The position numbers were made by a program, and so were the translations under genes. A stretch of DNA of 64,000 bases from Pseudofabraea citricarpa (lineage: Eukaryota > Ascomycota > Leotiomycetes > Helotiales > Dermateaceae): positions 1,116,001 to 1,180,000 of the forward strand of contig JAPWGK010000016.1 in assembly GCA_029641185.1 (NCBI GenBank), read 5' to 3'. Below, piece by piece: positions 12,577-24,028 of the stretch. Each line of letters begins with the position of its first letter. Positions within the stretch are counted from its first letter, which is position 1. The notes under the pieces were generated by a model. That model was not told the origin of the DNA, did no database searches, and saw only the letters and a list, made by a program, of their open reading frames with translations.

Positions 12577-14177
12577 GCGACGAGACGCGACAGAGTCTCT
12601 CCTGCTCCAGTACATCTAACAAAACATTACTTTCTTCTGAGCAGGGAGTTGACGAGAAGCATCAAACAGTAGCGATTGGGAAAACTGGATTTTTTCTCGA
12701 CACAATACTCATACATCAAACTCACACCATTGATTTTACATTCTAAAAACATTGTACATATTTTACATTTGAACATGGCTTCTTATTTCTTTCTTCGGTG
12801 ACGGGATTGATGACGAACATGTCCGGCTACTTGGGTTTTGGCAGGGGTGAGAACTGAAAACTTTCTTTATAGACTTTGGGATGGATGAGGGGATGGATGA
12901 AGGGGTTTTTCGCCTTGGACGGAGTACAGTGATGAAAAAGATATCTTAGCTCTAGGATAGTATCAGAAGAAATTGAATTTTTCGATATCCTACACAAAAC
13001 TCTCCCCCATATCTTTGTTTTGCTTCCCGCGTCTTTGTTTATTACTGCACTCAATCCATGTCCCGTCCCTATCCATGCCGTTTCCCTTGTCTCTCGTGGG
13101 TTAAATTACCGCCCGGGACTTTTTCTGTTCTCCGTCCTCAGATCTGCCGTCTCGTCTTGCCTTGCCTTCCGTTGGGTCTCTGGTGTTCTGTTTCTGGTGT
13201 TTCATGAAACGCCCAACCCGGGCTGAGACCCGACAATCCGGGTACCGCTTACTGTACTTACTTTCGGAGCAATCTTACTCTTAATCTGCACCAGGAACTC
13301 TGTTTTGTGTTTGTGTTTGGGTTTGGTCTCTTCAGCTTCTGATTCGACGAATGTGTTGGTGGCTCGGTACTTCTATTCTCTTTCGAAATTTTGTTTGTGA
13401 ATTCTTTTTTTTGAGCCAACTAAGTGAGCCTGTTTGACAACCTCCTTCTTTTTGGAGAGATGAGGTGTGATGGGATGAGGTGTTGGACATTTCTTTTCTT
13501 TTCTTTTCCCCCCTTCTTCTTGTCTTTGGCTTGTTGGCTCTTCTTCGCTCCCTGATATTCGCAATATATCAGCTATCGCCATTAAGTGGTTGGCGGGTGA
13601 GCATGGTAGTATAAATGCGGCTGGTAGTGGGTAAAATATACTAACCCCCTCCCTCTTTTGATGTAGATGCACGATGAAGTAAAGAATTTCATGTCTGTAT
13701 CACATGTCCTGACTGAAGGATAGCTCTGGTCATTCAATAGCCTTGTCCCCTTTAACAAGCAGGTAGCGACAGACCACATCCGCTTGCGAGGGAATCTACA
13801 TGGCAATGTATGGGGAGGAGTACGGGCACAAGTCAATTGCATGTTTGTACTTTGTTGTGTTTTTCACTTCTTATATCCGGGCTGCAAAATTGAATGTTAT
13901 GAGTTGCCTGACTTGGTAGTCTGAGGGCCTGGATATATTTGATATCGATTCACTTGGCGACATGTGTAGAAAATCAAGAAGGAGCTGGTTAGATGTAGCT
14001 ACCTAAGGTACATTAGGAAGCGTAAATAGAGACGATGCTCCCACAAAGGAAAACTCGCCATGCAGACTAGGTGTACAACAAGATAGTAATAAGCCAGCTC
14101 GCTAGAGACCCACAACACCTGCCTTGCCATGCAAACACCCAGAGCAAAAAAAAAGAAAAGAAAACGTCAGCATCAGA
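12577..14177. other. Intergenic region between convergent GH128 and F-box-like genes
   Basis: Both genes end here, so it should hold two 3' ends. The first 200 bp are T/A-rich as expected for a 3' UTR. Open frames at 13373-13842 (-) and 13020-13226 (+) lack domains and overlap T-rich low-complexity sequence. No gene supported. Confidence 0.5.
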
Positions 14178-14828
14178 TCAAGATCTCCGTCCCCAGTGCC
14201 AGATGTCATGGACCTCAAAGGGCTTCCTCCTCTTCAGCCGATGCTGCCTATCGGCATAGTACTTGTCCGCCGGCGGGTATTCCTCCTTCCTCTTCCTGCT
14301 CCGCTTCGCTTCGTAGCGGTCTCTGCTGACCAGCTTCTCGCTCTCGTGGTCGAGCATCAGGTCCTTCGGCGCCCAGTTCCGCAGCAGCATGCACAGCGGC
14401 TGCTTGGTCCCCTCGTACAGCCCTACCTTCCGGTGTCGCGACCGGTGCATCGGGTAGAATTCCTTGCACGTCAGGCCGAGACACGTCGATGTTGCCGGGT
14501 CGAGCGTGTCGAAGATGGAGAGCTTGAGCTCGTTGGGGAGCGTGTTCAGGTATTGGGCATTGTTTGAATCTGTTGCACAATTGAGAGTTAGGATTTATTT
14601 TTGTTTTGTTTTTGTTTTTTTTGCCTTGGATTGGAGGCTAAGAGAGTACTTACAGTGATTGGTGTGCCGGCTCGATGTATACGTGTGGCCGGATCTACCT
14701 TGATACGTCGGCTTGGACTTCTTGAGGGATCGCCCAGACCGGTGCTTGTGCTTGTGGGAGGAGTAGGGCCCCATCTGGTATTGGTCTCGGAGGGAGTAAT
14801 AGTCGTTGTAGTAGCCGTATGAAGACAT
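14178..14828 (-). CDS. Small F-box-like domain protein
   Basis: Two exons, 14828-14654 and 14569-14178 (84-bp intron), give 188 aa. Residues 1-58 are Tyr/Ser/His/Lys-rich. Residues 67-100 (starting LNTLPNELKLSIFDTLD, then TCLGLTCKEFYPM) match the fungal F-box pattern: LP.El...If..Ld, followed by a conserved L..tCk.fy. The remainder is very basic (KRSRKRKEE, HRLKRRKPF), possibly a nuclear localisation signal. F-box proteins usually dock to Skp1 and recruit substrates to SCF ubiquitin ligases, but many short fungal members have no known substrate. The start is uncertain: an in-frame ATG at 14996 would add 56 residues. I chose 14828 because the extra segment has no features. Confidence 0.72.
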
Positions 14829-15887
14829 ATTGGCGTATATCAATGCTAAGCGAGCGAGCTTTTCACAAGAGGGATATTGTTCAAGAGGGAGGGAAAGGCT
14901 TTGTCTGTATGCCTTTAAAGAGTGCCTTAGATCTGGAAATATAGGCCCATATCCATATGACTGAACTGTTTCTTTGCTGGGTGCTTGAGTATCCATTCAT
15001 TCGTATCGCGATACGATACAACCACTTCTATCGACCCAATCCATGTAGCGACGACAAGAAAAAAAGTCATCGTCTCTAGTCATTCACAAGACATAGGCCC
15101 AGAACAGGCCATCGCCAGCTGAGATTCACAACCACCAAGTCACGGATCCGCAATCCCTCGTACCCATCTTAGAATACTGGCATACGTCACGGCCCAAGTG
15201 AGCGCCATTTCGTCAGATTGTTTTGTACATGTCTGGTGAAATGACGGGCCCTGAATATATTTAGATGGGATCCAGCTGTGTATGATTCAGGTCGTCAGCC
15301 GCACTTTCAGTCACAAGTTGGGTAGATAGGTCATTTTGTACGAGTCTTAGGGTCGAGGCTTAGAGGAAAGATGCCTCATGACCCATGTCTTTCTCGTGAT
15401 CACGGTGGGATCGTGACATACACGTGACCTATTCCACTCGTGATATTTCTTGCTCTGGAGTTGGTCGATTCGCTCTCCTTCTTCCTTCCATCTTCTTTAC
15501 ATCTATCCCTTCGGCCATGTCGTTCCTTATCTGACTTGGGTTGTGGTGGGAAGGAGTCTCAGCCAAAACGGCAGGTAACATTCACTTATCTATAACCAGT
15601 ACCATATCGCGGAACAACATGATACATCAGAATACAGAAATGTGAATATTTTACAGGCTTACCTTAGAGATCCTTGTTATTATAAATTTTTCTTCTGAAT
15701 CAGTGGGCCCTTTTCTACGCACGAAGATTTGTCTCCGGCATCTTGCAAGTAAAAGGACACCATCTCTTCCAAGTCCTTTTCCTCGGTAAGTCACCAGATA
15801 TAACGAACAAAAGAAATATGTATCGGCCCTTTACACAAGCGGAGGAACTCCAACTCGAGAAGATGTTATCCACTGCATTCAATCAAG

Positions 15888-16469
15888 TTACGGGGCACCG
15901 ACACCGGCAGTCTTCTCTGCAGCCGAAGTAGCCTCGAGATATTTGGCGACAGTGACGTTTAAATCTGCTGAAAACCCCAAAAGACGGCCTAACCATTTAG
16001 GTTCTCCGTCTTCTCTCACGAACGGGTAACACATATATTCGCCATAGCAGCCCCACCGTAAGCAAAGCTGGGGTAAAGTTCGGGGCGAGGGCGACGCATA
16101 AAGAAGGTTGAAATCCCATATCCGGAGGGTGACGCCAAGACGTCGTTCCTCGGTAGAGCGAAGCACCTCGTAGCCAGCATGCAGTATGCGATCCAATGAG
16201 CACAGGCCGACGACGACAAAACCAGGGCCAAGTCATTCAGGCTGGAGCTTTCTGGCAAGCTGATGAGGTACTGTCCCGCGAGGCCCACGCAGCTCCGGGG
16301 TCACTTGATAACGGAGCGCCGCTGGGAAAAATCCCCAAGAGATCTTCCTTCGTCTCGGCAGTTGTTCCTGCCGCAGGGTTGCGTCTCGTTGGTTGCGGGT
16401 GTCATACCGTGGCTCTGCCATATATGGAGCGTATGCATGCCCTCCTACGGAAACAAAATTCTCCTTCAA
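15888..16469 (-). pseudogene. Possible broken gene, three overlapping minus-strand frames
   Basis: Frames 16469-16233, 16288-16016 and 16196-15888 overlap on the minus strand. The middle frame has a hydrophobic N-terminal half and an RRPRPELYPSFAYGG stretch; the last frame ends in an Ala/Thr/Glu-rich sequence that looks protein-like. I do not recognise the family and could not join the frames with convincing introns. A frameshifted relic fits, but chance coding in a GC-richer patch is equally possible. Confidence 0.2.
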
Positions 16470-16608
16470 AGGGAAGAATTGATGGGTAGAGTGCTTGCTT
16501 TCTTCCCCATTGCGTACCTCTCCGTTGGTGGGGGAGACGGGGGCCGAGTGGTAAGCAATGGGGTTCTGTCAGGTACATGTGACTGGATATTTTTCAGATT
16601 AGGTGCAA

Positions 16609-16615
16609 TATAAAA
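16609..16615 (+). promoter_or_regulatory. Candidate TATA box of the pectin lyase gene
   Basis: TATAAAA lies about 100 bp before the ATG at 16713, a normal distance for an inducible fungal CAZyme gene. Confidence 0.45.
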
Positions 16616-16712
16616 TATATTTCAGGTTGGCAGGCGCTCTTGGTCTTGGATCTAAGCTTCTTCATCTTCTCTCGCTTTACTTTCAGGTAATTCCGTGGAA
16701 GAATCTGCAATC

Positions 16713-18336
16713 ATGTATCGCTTCTTGGTCCTCCTCTCGCTCGTCGCTAAGTCAATTGCTGTCGGAGTCGTCGGTAAGATCCCTCACTCACTCGTCAGTG
16801 GCTCTCTTCCGGTGTTAACTTGAGGTTCAGGTACCCCTCAAGGCTTTGCTTCTGGAACTACTGGCGGTGGTACGGCCACGCCGGCCTATCCCTCAGACAT
16901 TGCACAGTTGAAGACCTGGCTTACTGATAGCACGGCACGTGTGATTGTGCTTAACAAGGAGTAAGTATTTCTCCAACATAGTATTTTACCACAGGTATTT
17001 CTAACCTCTCTTAAGATTCAACTTCAAGGGAAGCGAAGGGACTACGACTGAGACTGGTAAGCTTATTTCCCATCAACTCCTCTCTTGGTGAGATCACCTA
17101 GCTAATTTGAGACAGGCTGCCGACCAGCCTCCAATACATGTGGCAGCAGTGGGCAAGATGCAATTAATCACGCTGATTGGTAAGGATCTCACATCCTGCT
17201 ACTCACAAGATAACTTTGCTCACTGAAATCTCACGTAGGTGTACAAACGGCAATGCAGGAACCGGTGCATACTCCATCAGTGTGACATACGACAAGGCAG
17301 CCGTGACACCCATCGATGTCGCTCCCAACAAGTCGTTGATCGGCATCGGGACTTCAGGCGTGATTCGGGGTAAAGGTCTGCGGATCGCAAATGGATCCAA
17401 GAACGTCATCATCCAGTAAAGACGTCTCCTCGTTTTCGGAATACACAGGCCCTAATGCGTGTTGCAGGAACATTCATATCACCGAGCTGAACCCACAGTA
17501 CATCTGGGGAGGAGATGCCATTACCCTCGCAGGAAGCGATCTGGTCTGGATCGACCACGTGAAGGTATGTCAACTTTGCTCTTTTTCATAGTATTCGCAG
17601 TTACTAAATTCCACACGACAGATCTCCCTCATTGGTCGACAGATGATCGTTCTAGGGACTTCGGCATCCAACCGCGTGACCATCTCGAACAACGAACTCG
17701 ACGGCTCGACCAGCTGGTCCGCTACTTGCGATAACCACCACTACTGGACTGTCTACCTTACCGGCTCGTCGGATCTCGTCACCATGAAGGGAAACTACAT
17801 CCATCATGTCAGCGGACGGGCTCCAAAAGTCGGTGGAAACACACTTCTTCACGCCGTAAGTCCTACCCATATCTCTCCTTCGATAAAAAAAAGAAGAAGA
17901 AGAGAAGAAGAAAACAAGCGAGCTGACAAAATTCCAAGGTGAACAACTACTGGTACGCCGTGTCGGGCCACGCATTCGACGTGGGGAGCGGTGGCAACGC
18001 CGTTATAGAAGGTAATTTCCTTTCCTTTCCTTTCCTTTCACTTGATCTCCAAGCAGCAGTAATAACGCCATGCCAGGCAACGTATTCCAAAATGTCGTCA
18101 CGCCACTCCTCTCCCCGATCGGGGGCCAGGTCTTCTCGTCGCCAGACTCAACAACCAACCAAGACTGCACGGCCTATCTCGGACACGCGTGCCAGCTGAA
18201 TGCCTTCGGGTCTTCCGGGTCCATGTCGCAGAAGAACGAGGCCTTCTTTTCCAACTTCAATGGGAAGACCATCGCGAGTGCTAGCACGGCTAGTGCGTCG
18301 GCTATCCAGGCGGCCGCTGGTGTCGGTAAGGTCTAA
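16713..18336 (+). CDS. Secreted pectin lyase, polysaccharide lyase family 1
   Basis: Nine exons give 378 aa: 16713-16773, 16831-16960, 17016-17056, 17116-17179, 17239-17415, 17468-17564, 17622-17855, 17939-18011, 18077-18336. All junctions preserve frame. A signal peptide covers about residues 1-19. The mature start ([13 protein letters not shown]) and the order of conserved blocks ([61 protein letters not shown]) match Aspergillus pectin lyases along their full length (about 370-380 aa). The Arg of SGRAPKVG (about residue 256) is the likely catalytic base. The enzyme cleaves methyl-esterified homogalacturonan by beta-elimination outside the cell. Eight introns is many for this family. Introns 7 and 8 contain purine-rich and TTTCC-repeat tracts. 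It faces a pectate lyase gene tail to tail. Confidence 0.93.
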
Positions 18337-19025
18337 GGGGGTGTGGTGGTGGTTTTGAGGAAGGGGTTTGGATTAGCTGGTGAGAGGGGGGATTGTATAT
18401 ATGGGTGATGGGCTTCGTGATTGAGGCTCCGGAGGGGTGTATTTAGTGACCGTGAGAAAGAGGATCCGCTCTTGTACATACGAATACGACAGTTAGCAGT
18501 GCTTGTATCTCGAGACAATAGAAATCAGCCCGAGACGGGGCATATTCTATTCAACAGCTTGGGTCAAAGTTCCGGTTTTGTCTCACACAGCTGATATAAA
18601 ACATTGGTCTTGGAGTAATTGTTGAGGTCTCTCGACTTAGTGCTCTACCGGCGACAAACCCCTGATTACCAGTTTGAAAACTTTGGTCGCCGGGGATCAA
18701 TCACAAGATACAGACTGATTGTGTCCTACTCGAGTTTCCAAATTGTCTTATATCTCAATCGAGCAATGTCATGCTCGTGTCATTCAAGCACGTCTCATGT
18801 AGGTCCTCCGGCGTCGCTTAACTCGCCAGCATCGCAAGCGACAACAATCACTCTCAGTCAGAAGAAGGTGGACAGTTAAGTGTATTCAACAACGGGTGTC
18901 TTATTTTCTTCTTCAACGAGCACAAATATATACAAAGAATGAATACCGCCTCCTCAAATCCCCGCTCTCCCCATCAGCGCTCACCTTCCCCGCGTACGGG
19001 GTCGTCCAACATACGGTCGCTTATC
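18337..19025. other. Shared 3' intergenic region of the two pectinase genes
   Basis: About 690 bp between convergent genes. It must contain both 3' UTRs. A short open frame (18619-18879, +) has no features. Nothing else is seen. Confidence 0.5.
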
Positions 19026-20407
19026 TTAAAAGGTCAAGGTCGCACCCGCGACACCGACGACAGCGGCAACGACATTCTTGCTACCAAGGAGGGTGTAGGA
19101 GTACGGGACGCTCGTGAGGGTACCGGCGGGGGCCTCGTTCGAAGCGCCGCCGAAGTCATTGTCCGTGGCAACGGCATAGCCGACGTCGTCGCTGTACAGC
19201 GAGGCGAGGGGCTGGGTGACGTTGACGAAGACGTTGGACTGCACGAGGGCCTGGGCGCCGTCGCGCGGATCGATGCCCGTGTTCATGTTCTTGTAGTACG
19301 AGTTGAAGATGTGGGCCGTCCCGAAGCGGAGCGACGGCGTGCGCGATCCGATGTTGAGCCAGTAGTTGTTGGCGAAGGTTACGTGCAGGTGGCCCGTATC
19401 TTCTGCGGCGTTGTTGTCCTGTGTGCGGGAAATATGTTAGTGGGTGGCTGTGAGGGGGGGGGGGGGGGGGGGGGGAGGAGGGTGCTGCTCGGTTGGGTTG
19501 GGATGCCTACGCTGTGTCCGACGAGAGACGTCTTCCAGTGGTCGTGGAAGTAAGTGTTGGAGATGGTGACCCATTCGGATGCGTGTGTCACATCAACTAA
19601 GCCGTCGTAGTAATCTACGAAGGTAAAAACCCATTGTTAGTCTATAAGTCACACATAGATATCTGAACCGAGCTAATAAAGGAGCCTTTCTTGCGAGACA
19701 TCACATACCTTTATCAGATACAAGCTGGGAGTAGAACTCGCTATAATCAAGAAGTGAAACATTAGCCACCTCAACCACACCACTTATGTCATGCAAGTAC
19801 GAACCAGTGATCAACCCAGACATTAGTAGACTTCTGAATCGTGAGGGCATCACCAGTCGAAGCCAAGACGTTCTGGCTAATGATATTGCGCACGATGACA
19901 TTGGCCTGCTTCCAGATGAAGAGACTGATACCGACGAACTCTATGCAGCAATCAGCTCCATATATCCCGCAGGAGGTGAGCAACAAGAGAGAACTCACTG
20001 GCACCAGGGAGGCCGATGACCGTCTTGTTGGACCCGATTCTGATCTGCACGGATCCGGTAATGGTACCGCTGACGACGACGACTCGGGCCGTGGTGTCTT
20101 TCTCGTTGACGGCAGCAGTGAACTGAGCGAGCGTCGAGACGGTGGTGACGGTTCCGCCCTTCCCACCCGTCGTGCTACAGAAGACGAAGTACGTCAGAAC
20201 TTAATCTTTTCTTGATTCGAGGAGGAAGAAATAGGTAGAGACTCACCCTCCGTTTGTGGTGGCGTATCCTACTGTAGGTGTGTCGGTGATGGTGGCACGT
20301 TTGACAATAGCACGTGCCTGGAGAGGCTCATCGACCGTTGGGGTAGGGGTAGCAGCGACCCATTGAGCGAGACCAAACAGGCCAGCAAGCAGTGATGTAG
20401 TTCTCAT
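19026..20407 (-). CDS. Secreted pectate lyase, polysaccharide lyase family 1
   Basis: Six exons on the minus strand (20407-20247, 20174-19999, 19940-19805, 19740-19709, 19614-19511, 19418-19026) give 333 aa. A signal peptide covers about residues 1-20 and is followed by a propeptide-like region with a KR pair near 40. Family blocks in order: GYATTNGGTTGGKGG, the parallel beta-helix, vWiDH (residues 153-157), the DYYDG...D calcium-site region (169-176) and RTPSLR (229-234). Arg229 corresponds to the catalytic Arg of PelC-type enzymes. Acidic residues near 143, 172 and 176 are the expected calcium ligands. It cleaves de-esterified pectate by calcium-dependent beta-elimination, complementing the neighbouring pectin lyase. 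Intron 3 (19804-19741) uses an unusual GTTCGT donor but restores the family sequence WVDHCEF. Intron 5 (19510-19419) contains a 21-base poly-C run on the coding strand. Confidence 0.92.
19455..19475. repeat. 21-base poly-G run inside a pectate lyase intron
   Basis: Twenty-one consecutive G (C on the coding strand) lie in intron 5 of the pectate lyase gene, 37 bases before the acceptor. The length may be imprecise because such runs are hard to sequence. Confidence 0.9.
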
Positions 20408-22155
20408 GATTCCTGGGCGTCTCGAGTACTTCAGTGGGATAAGATAAAGGCTGATAATGAGAAAAGCCCTCGGACCGAGAAAGATATATATATATACCTT
20501 CTCTTGGTCCACTCTACAGCATCTCGCACCTCGCACCTTCGTACCTCACGAGGAGCAGCAGGACCCGCAGAATCCACGTCCCCATTAATCTAAACAAGCA
20601 TCACGAATGCATCTCGGCAGGAAAAGAGCTTAAACCAGAACCTGCAAAAAACCCCTGGGCCGTGGCCGTCCAAGAGAAAGAAAACGCACGAATGACAACG
20701 TCCAAGAAGGCCTAGGCTAAAAACAGGCAACGGCCCCCCAGGGACCAAAAACGAAAGGGAACGAAAGCAGCTGTGGGGAAGAGAGAAGGGAGAGGAGCAG
20801 GTCAGCTGCCGAAGCAAGGACACGGACAAGGACAAGCCAGGGCAAGGTTGAAGAGGTGCCGGGATCCGCGAAGAGGCGGGCGCAGAGAATTTAAGCACCA
20901 ATTCATTCTGTTAAGCTTAATCTCACTTCCTAGCCTAAACACCCCTCGTGCGTACACTGGGCGTTAGATTAATTATACGTGCAGAAGCTTGCGAGATGCG
21001 TGCTGGAGATGGCCGAGCGTGTCGGATGATCAGGGTATGTGATTTGATACCAGGTTGACGTGATTGTTGGCAGTGCAGCTATTGAGAGATGGATCTAGAT
21101 GACGAGCAGTACCTGAATACCTTAGCTGTAGAGTCTATGGATCAGATTACGACACGCCAGCCTGACTCGTTGACACACGGAGAGCAATAAATACAACATA
21201 ACATCAAGTGAGTTGTCCGCAAGCGAACAACTCAAATCATATACATCCACCCTTCCTCCTCCCTCCTTCCAAATCATGCCCACCGCAGTCAAGTCAGGTC
21301 GCACGCAATGCAATGTAATGCAAATGAAACCAGTATTGAAGTACCGTACCCACCCCCACAAATACCCCAGCATTTCCCAAATTTTAATCCTCTTCCCCTC
21401 CATCGAAGGGCCCTATTGGTGGCCTTTAATTCATCACCCGAGCCCACCCCCCTAGCGGAAGAACTCCCTCGTGCTTTACCACCCCAGAAAGCACGAAATG
21501 AACCCAAAATCATTTGAATCGCATAGAGTGCCCAGGCGGAAGAAATCTTATATCTTTATTCCAGAATCGAGTACCGTGGGACAGTGGCAACTCAAGGAAA
21601 GGTAAGCATTCTCTCCTGCCACTTCTGCATATACGAGAGCTTGTCTGCTCGCGACCCGGTACCGATGCCGACGCCGATGGTTTTGCTTGTTTTGTCGCTT
21701 ATAGCCGAAGGTTCCGAAAATGCTTGAGCTTTTGTGCCTCTTTACCGTATCCATGTCGTGTGTCCGTCTGTAAAGTATGCTCACTTCACGAGCCTTTCTC
21801 CGAATGCCAGATTACATTCGGTTCAATCAAAGAGATGTTGCAATTTCTGTCGAGTGATCATACTAAACTCATACAAAGAAAAACACTCCTGCCTATTGCA
21901 TCCTCCCACGCTGTACAAGCAAATATGAGTGTACCTCATCTACTACTATTCATCAATACACTTTCCAAAAGGGACTCATTACACCGCCCTTCCCCCATCC
22001 GCTTCCATTCCTCCCACCAACTGATATACAAAGGAACAAGTAAAAGAGACAACAGCAAGGAAAGCATCGTCATGTGTCCATAATAGTCATTATCCACGTA
22101 AGCCATTATCCTGTTCTCCACAGTCGTAACATAGCTCATCTCTTCTAATCACATT
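20408..22155. other. Upstream region of the pectate lyase gene and 3' side of the NTF2-like gene
   Basis: About 1.75 kb. The left part is the pectate lyase promoter; the right part ends at the 3' end of the NTF2-like gene. The 189-codon frame at 21514-22083 (+) has no recognisable domain and an irregular composition, so I do not call it a gene. Confidence 0.5.
20483..20497 (-). promoter_or_regulatory. Candidate TATA box of the pectate lyase gene
   Basis: An alternating TATATA tract lies about 75-90 bp upstream of the pectate lyase ATG (20407) on the minus strand, a plausible core promoter. Confidence 0.45.
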
Positions 22156-24028
22156 CTAGAAGTCCCAGAAATCGCCACCACTTTGTTGTTGATGTTGGGC
22201 CTTGCCAGGTCTGCCGTTGCGGAATTTTCCACCTACACCGTTCAGGCCACCTGCTTCTTCTCCGTCGCTATCATCACCGAAGCCCCAGCTTCTGCCAGCA
22301 CCCTTCTTTCCTCCCATACCATCACCGCCAATGCTGATACCTCTCTGCTTTGGAGGGCTCTGAGCTGCTGATGCTACCTTTCTGCTTCCCATTCCATCTC
22401 CAGCAATGTTTATACCCTTGTTAGACATCGTGTTGGTAGACTCTGAGAGCGGGCCTTTACCATTGCTTGTGGTAGGACGAGGGGATGTGGGCGAGGCTGG
22501 AAAGTTCTCTTTCTGCAAAGGAGATTGATCGTAGCTGCTCCAGTTGGCATCCATCATCTTGACAGCCTTAGCACGGTCTTCGGCAAGTGGTGCTGGAACA
22601 TGTTTAGTGGACGGAGAATCGTCAGTCATGGCAAAATGAGGATCGAAGTCCTTGCGTCTATCTTTAACGTTTGCAAGGCCGCTCGTAGCTCTAGGTGCAG
22701 CTCCTTTGGCACTGCCACCGTTCTCTTCGTCGTAAAGGTTGTTTTGGTACAGACCCATTCCGTTGTTTTGACCAGATCCACGAGGTCTTCCAATAAGGCG
22801 TGGTTCACCCTTTGAATTACCGTCATCTTGGAACTCGAAATGAGTTTGTGCGTCCTTTCGAGGCTTATCGACCTTCTTGAACTTGACTGGGCTGTCAAGA
22901 ACCTCGTCATCACTGTTACCCCAGTGACGAACGTCATTAGTACGATTTACGAGAACCTTGGTAGGAACCACTTTGGCAGGAGTTTGGAAGTCTTCAAATC
23001 CCCATTGGCTTCCATGTTTGCTCTTCTTGCTTGTGGGATTTGGTCGAGGCTCAGGTGCATCCGGTGCATCACTAGGATCAGCGAAGTCGAAATGCTTGAA
23101 CTTGGCCGGGTTGGGGCGATAACGAGGTTCTTTGGAAGTGTCTTCAGTAGCGCGGATAGGCGAGTTCTCGTCATTATCGAACAAACGCGATGGAAGATAG
23201 TTTTGTTGATGCTGTCTCTTGTCACCTGAGTGGTTCGATGAGGATGAAGTGGTGGAACGGCCACGGGCAGGTGTCGCAGGAGCACCTCCATTTTCGCCCA
23301 CAAACAATTCATTGAGATCTCGTGGCGGAGGTTTGGCAGATGCGCGGGGAGCTACAACCGCTGGAAGCGATGATTCTGATGTTTGCTCACGAGGCGCAAA
23401 CAGCGAAAGGGACGCGTGTGGATCGCGTGTAACGTTGTTGGAGTTCTCTCGCGATCTCACTGGCATGCCTTGCTTTTGTGAACCCTCTACCGGTTTACCA
23501 CCGGCTGTGACACTTGAAGTGATCAACTTGATCTGATCTTTACCATCACGGATGGGCCAGTTTCGTCCTGTCTTTCCAATCACATCGATCAGTTTGAGAA
23601 GAGAACCTTGGTCCCAGTTCTGTCGAATCTGCTGGATCTTGCCGTCCGCATTGAATTGTACGATATGAATCTGCGCATGTCAGCAATGGCTCCAGAGCGA
23701 AGTGAGACGGCTTGCTTACGATGGGGAAAGTGACAACTCGATCTGCGAGGAAATTGTCATCGAGACCGGGCAGATAGGCAGATCCACTCGTCTCGAATTC
23801 AATGGTGGTGAAGACTTCGGCGGCAATAGCGTTCTGGCTCTCGACCACATCAAGGAATTTCTCCTCCTTCTTCTTGAGCTGATGGCTCTGAGTACCTAGA
23901 AACTTGATAATCGCGGCAGAACCGTGCAGAGAGGTGAGGGTGGTGACATAGTGCAGAGACGCGTTGTCAGCAAGAAAGCTGGGATTTGGGGCAGCGAGGA
24001 ACTGCTTGTAGGCAGCCTGAAGGGCCAT
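22156..24028 (-). CDS. NTF2-like domain protein with long disordered repetitive tail
   Basis: Two exons, 24028-23720 and 23670-22156 (49-bp intron), give 607 aa. Residues 1-135 form an NTF2-like cone fold: helix (AAYKQFLA), HYVTTLTSLHGSAAIIKFL, then strands ending VTFPIIHIVQFNADGKIQQIRQNWDQGSLLKLI. The remaining ~470 residues are hydrophilic and probably disordered. They repeat an aromatic/acidic motif at least seven times: HFDFADPSD, QWGFEDFQTP, RHWGNSDDE, HFEFQDDG, HFAMTDDSP, SWGFGDDSD and the C-terminal DFWDF. Near the end a GIxIxGDGMGxxK unit occurs twice. I know similar NTF2 plus tail proteins as conserved fungal genes but not a proven role. The architecture suggests an RNA- or ribosome-associated adaptor; this is inference. 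Confidence 0.82.

Larger units (their letters stand above)
14829..16712. other. Intergenic region before the pectin lyase gene
   Basis: About 1.9 kb between divergent genes. Most of it shows nothing gene-like. The exception is 15888-16469, where overlapping minus-strand frames suggest a decayed gene (entered separately). Confidence 0.5.

Noticed and set aside
21514..22083. 189-codon plus-strand open frame downstream of the NTF2-like gene
   Set aside because: No recognisable motif and it overlaps the likely 3' UTR of the minus-strand gene.
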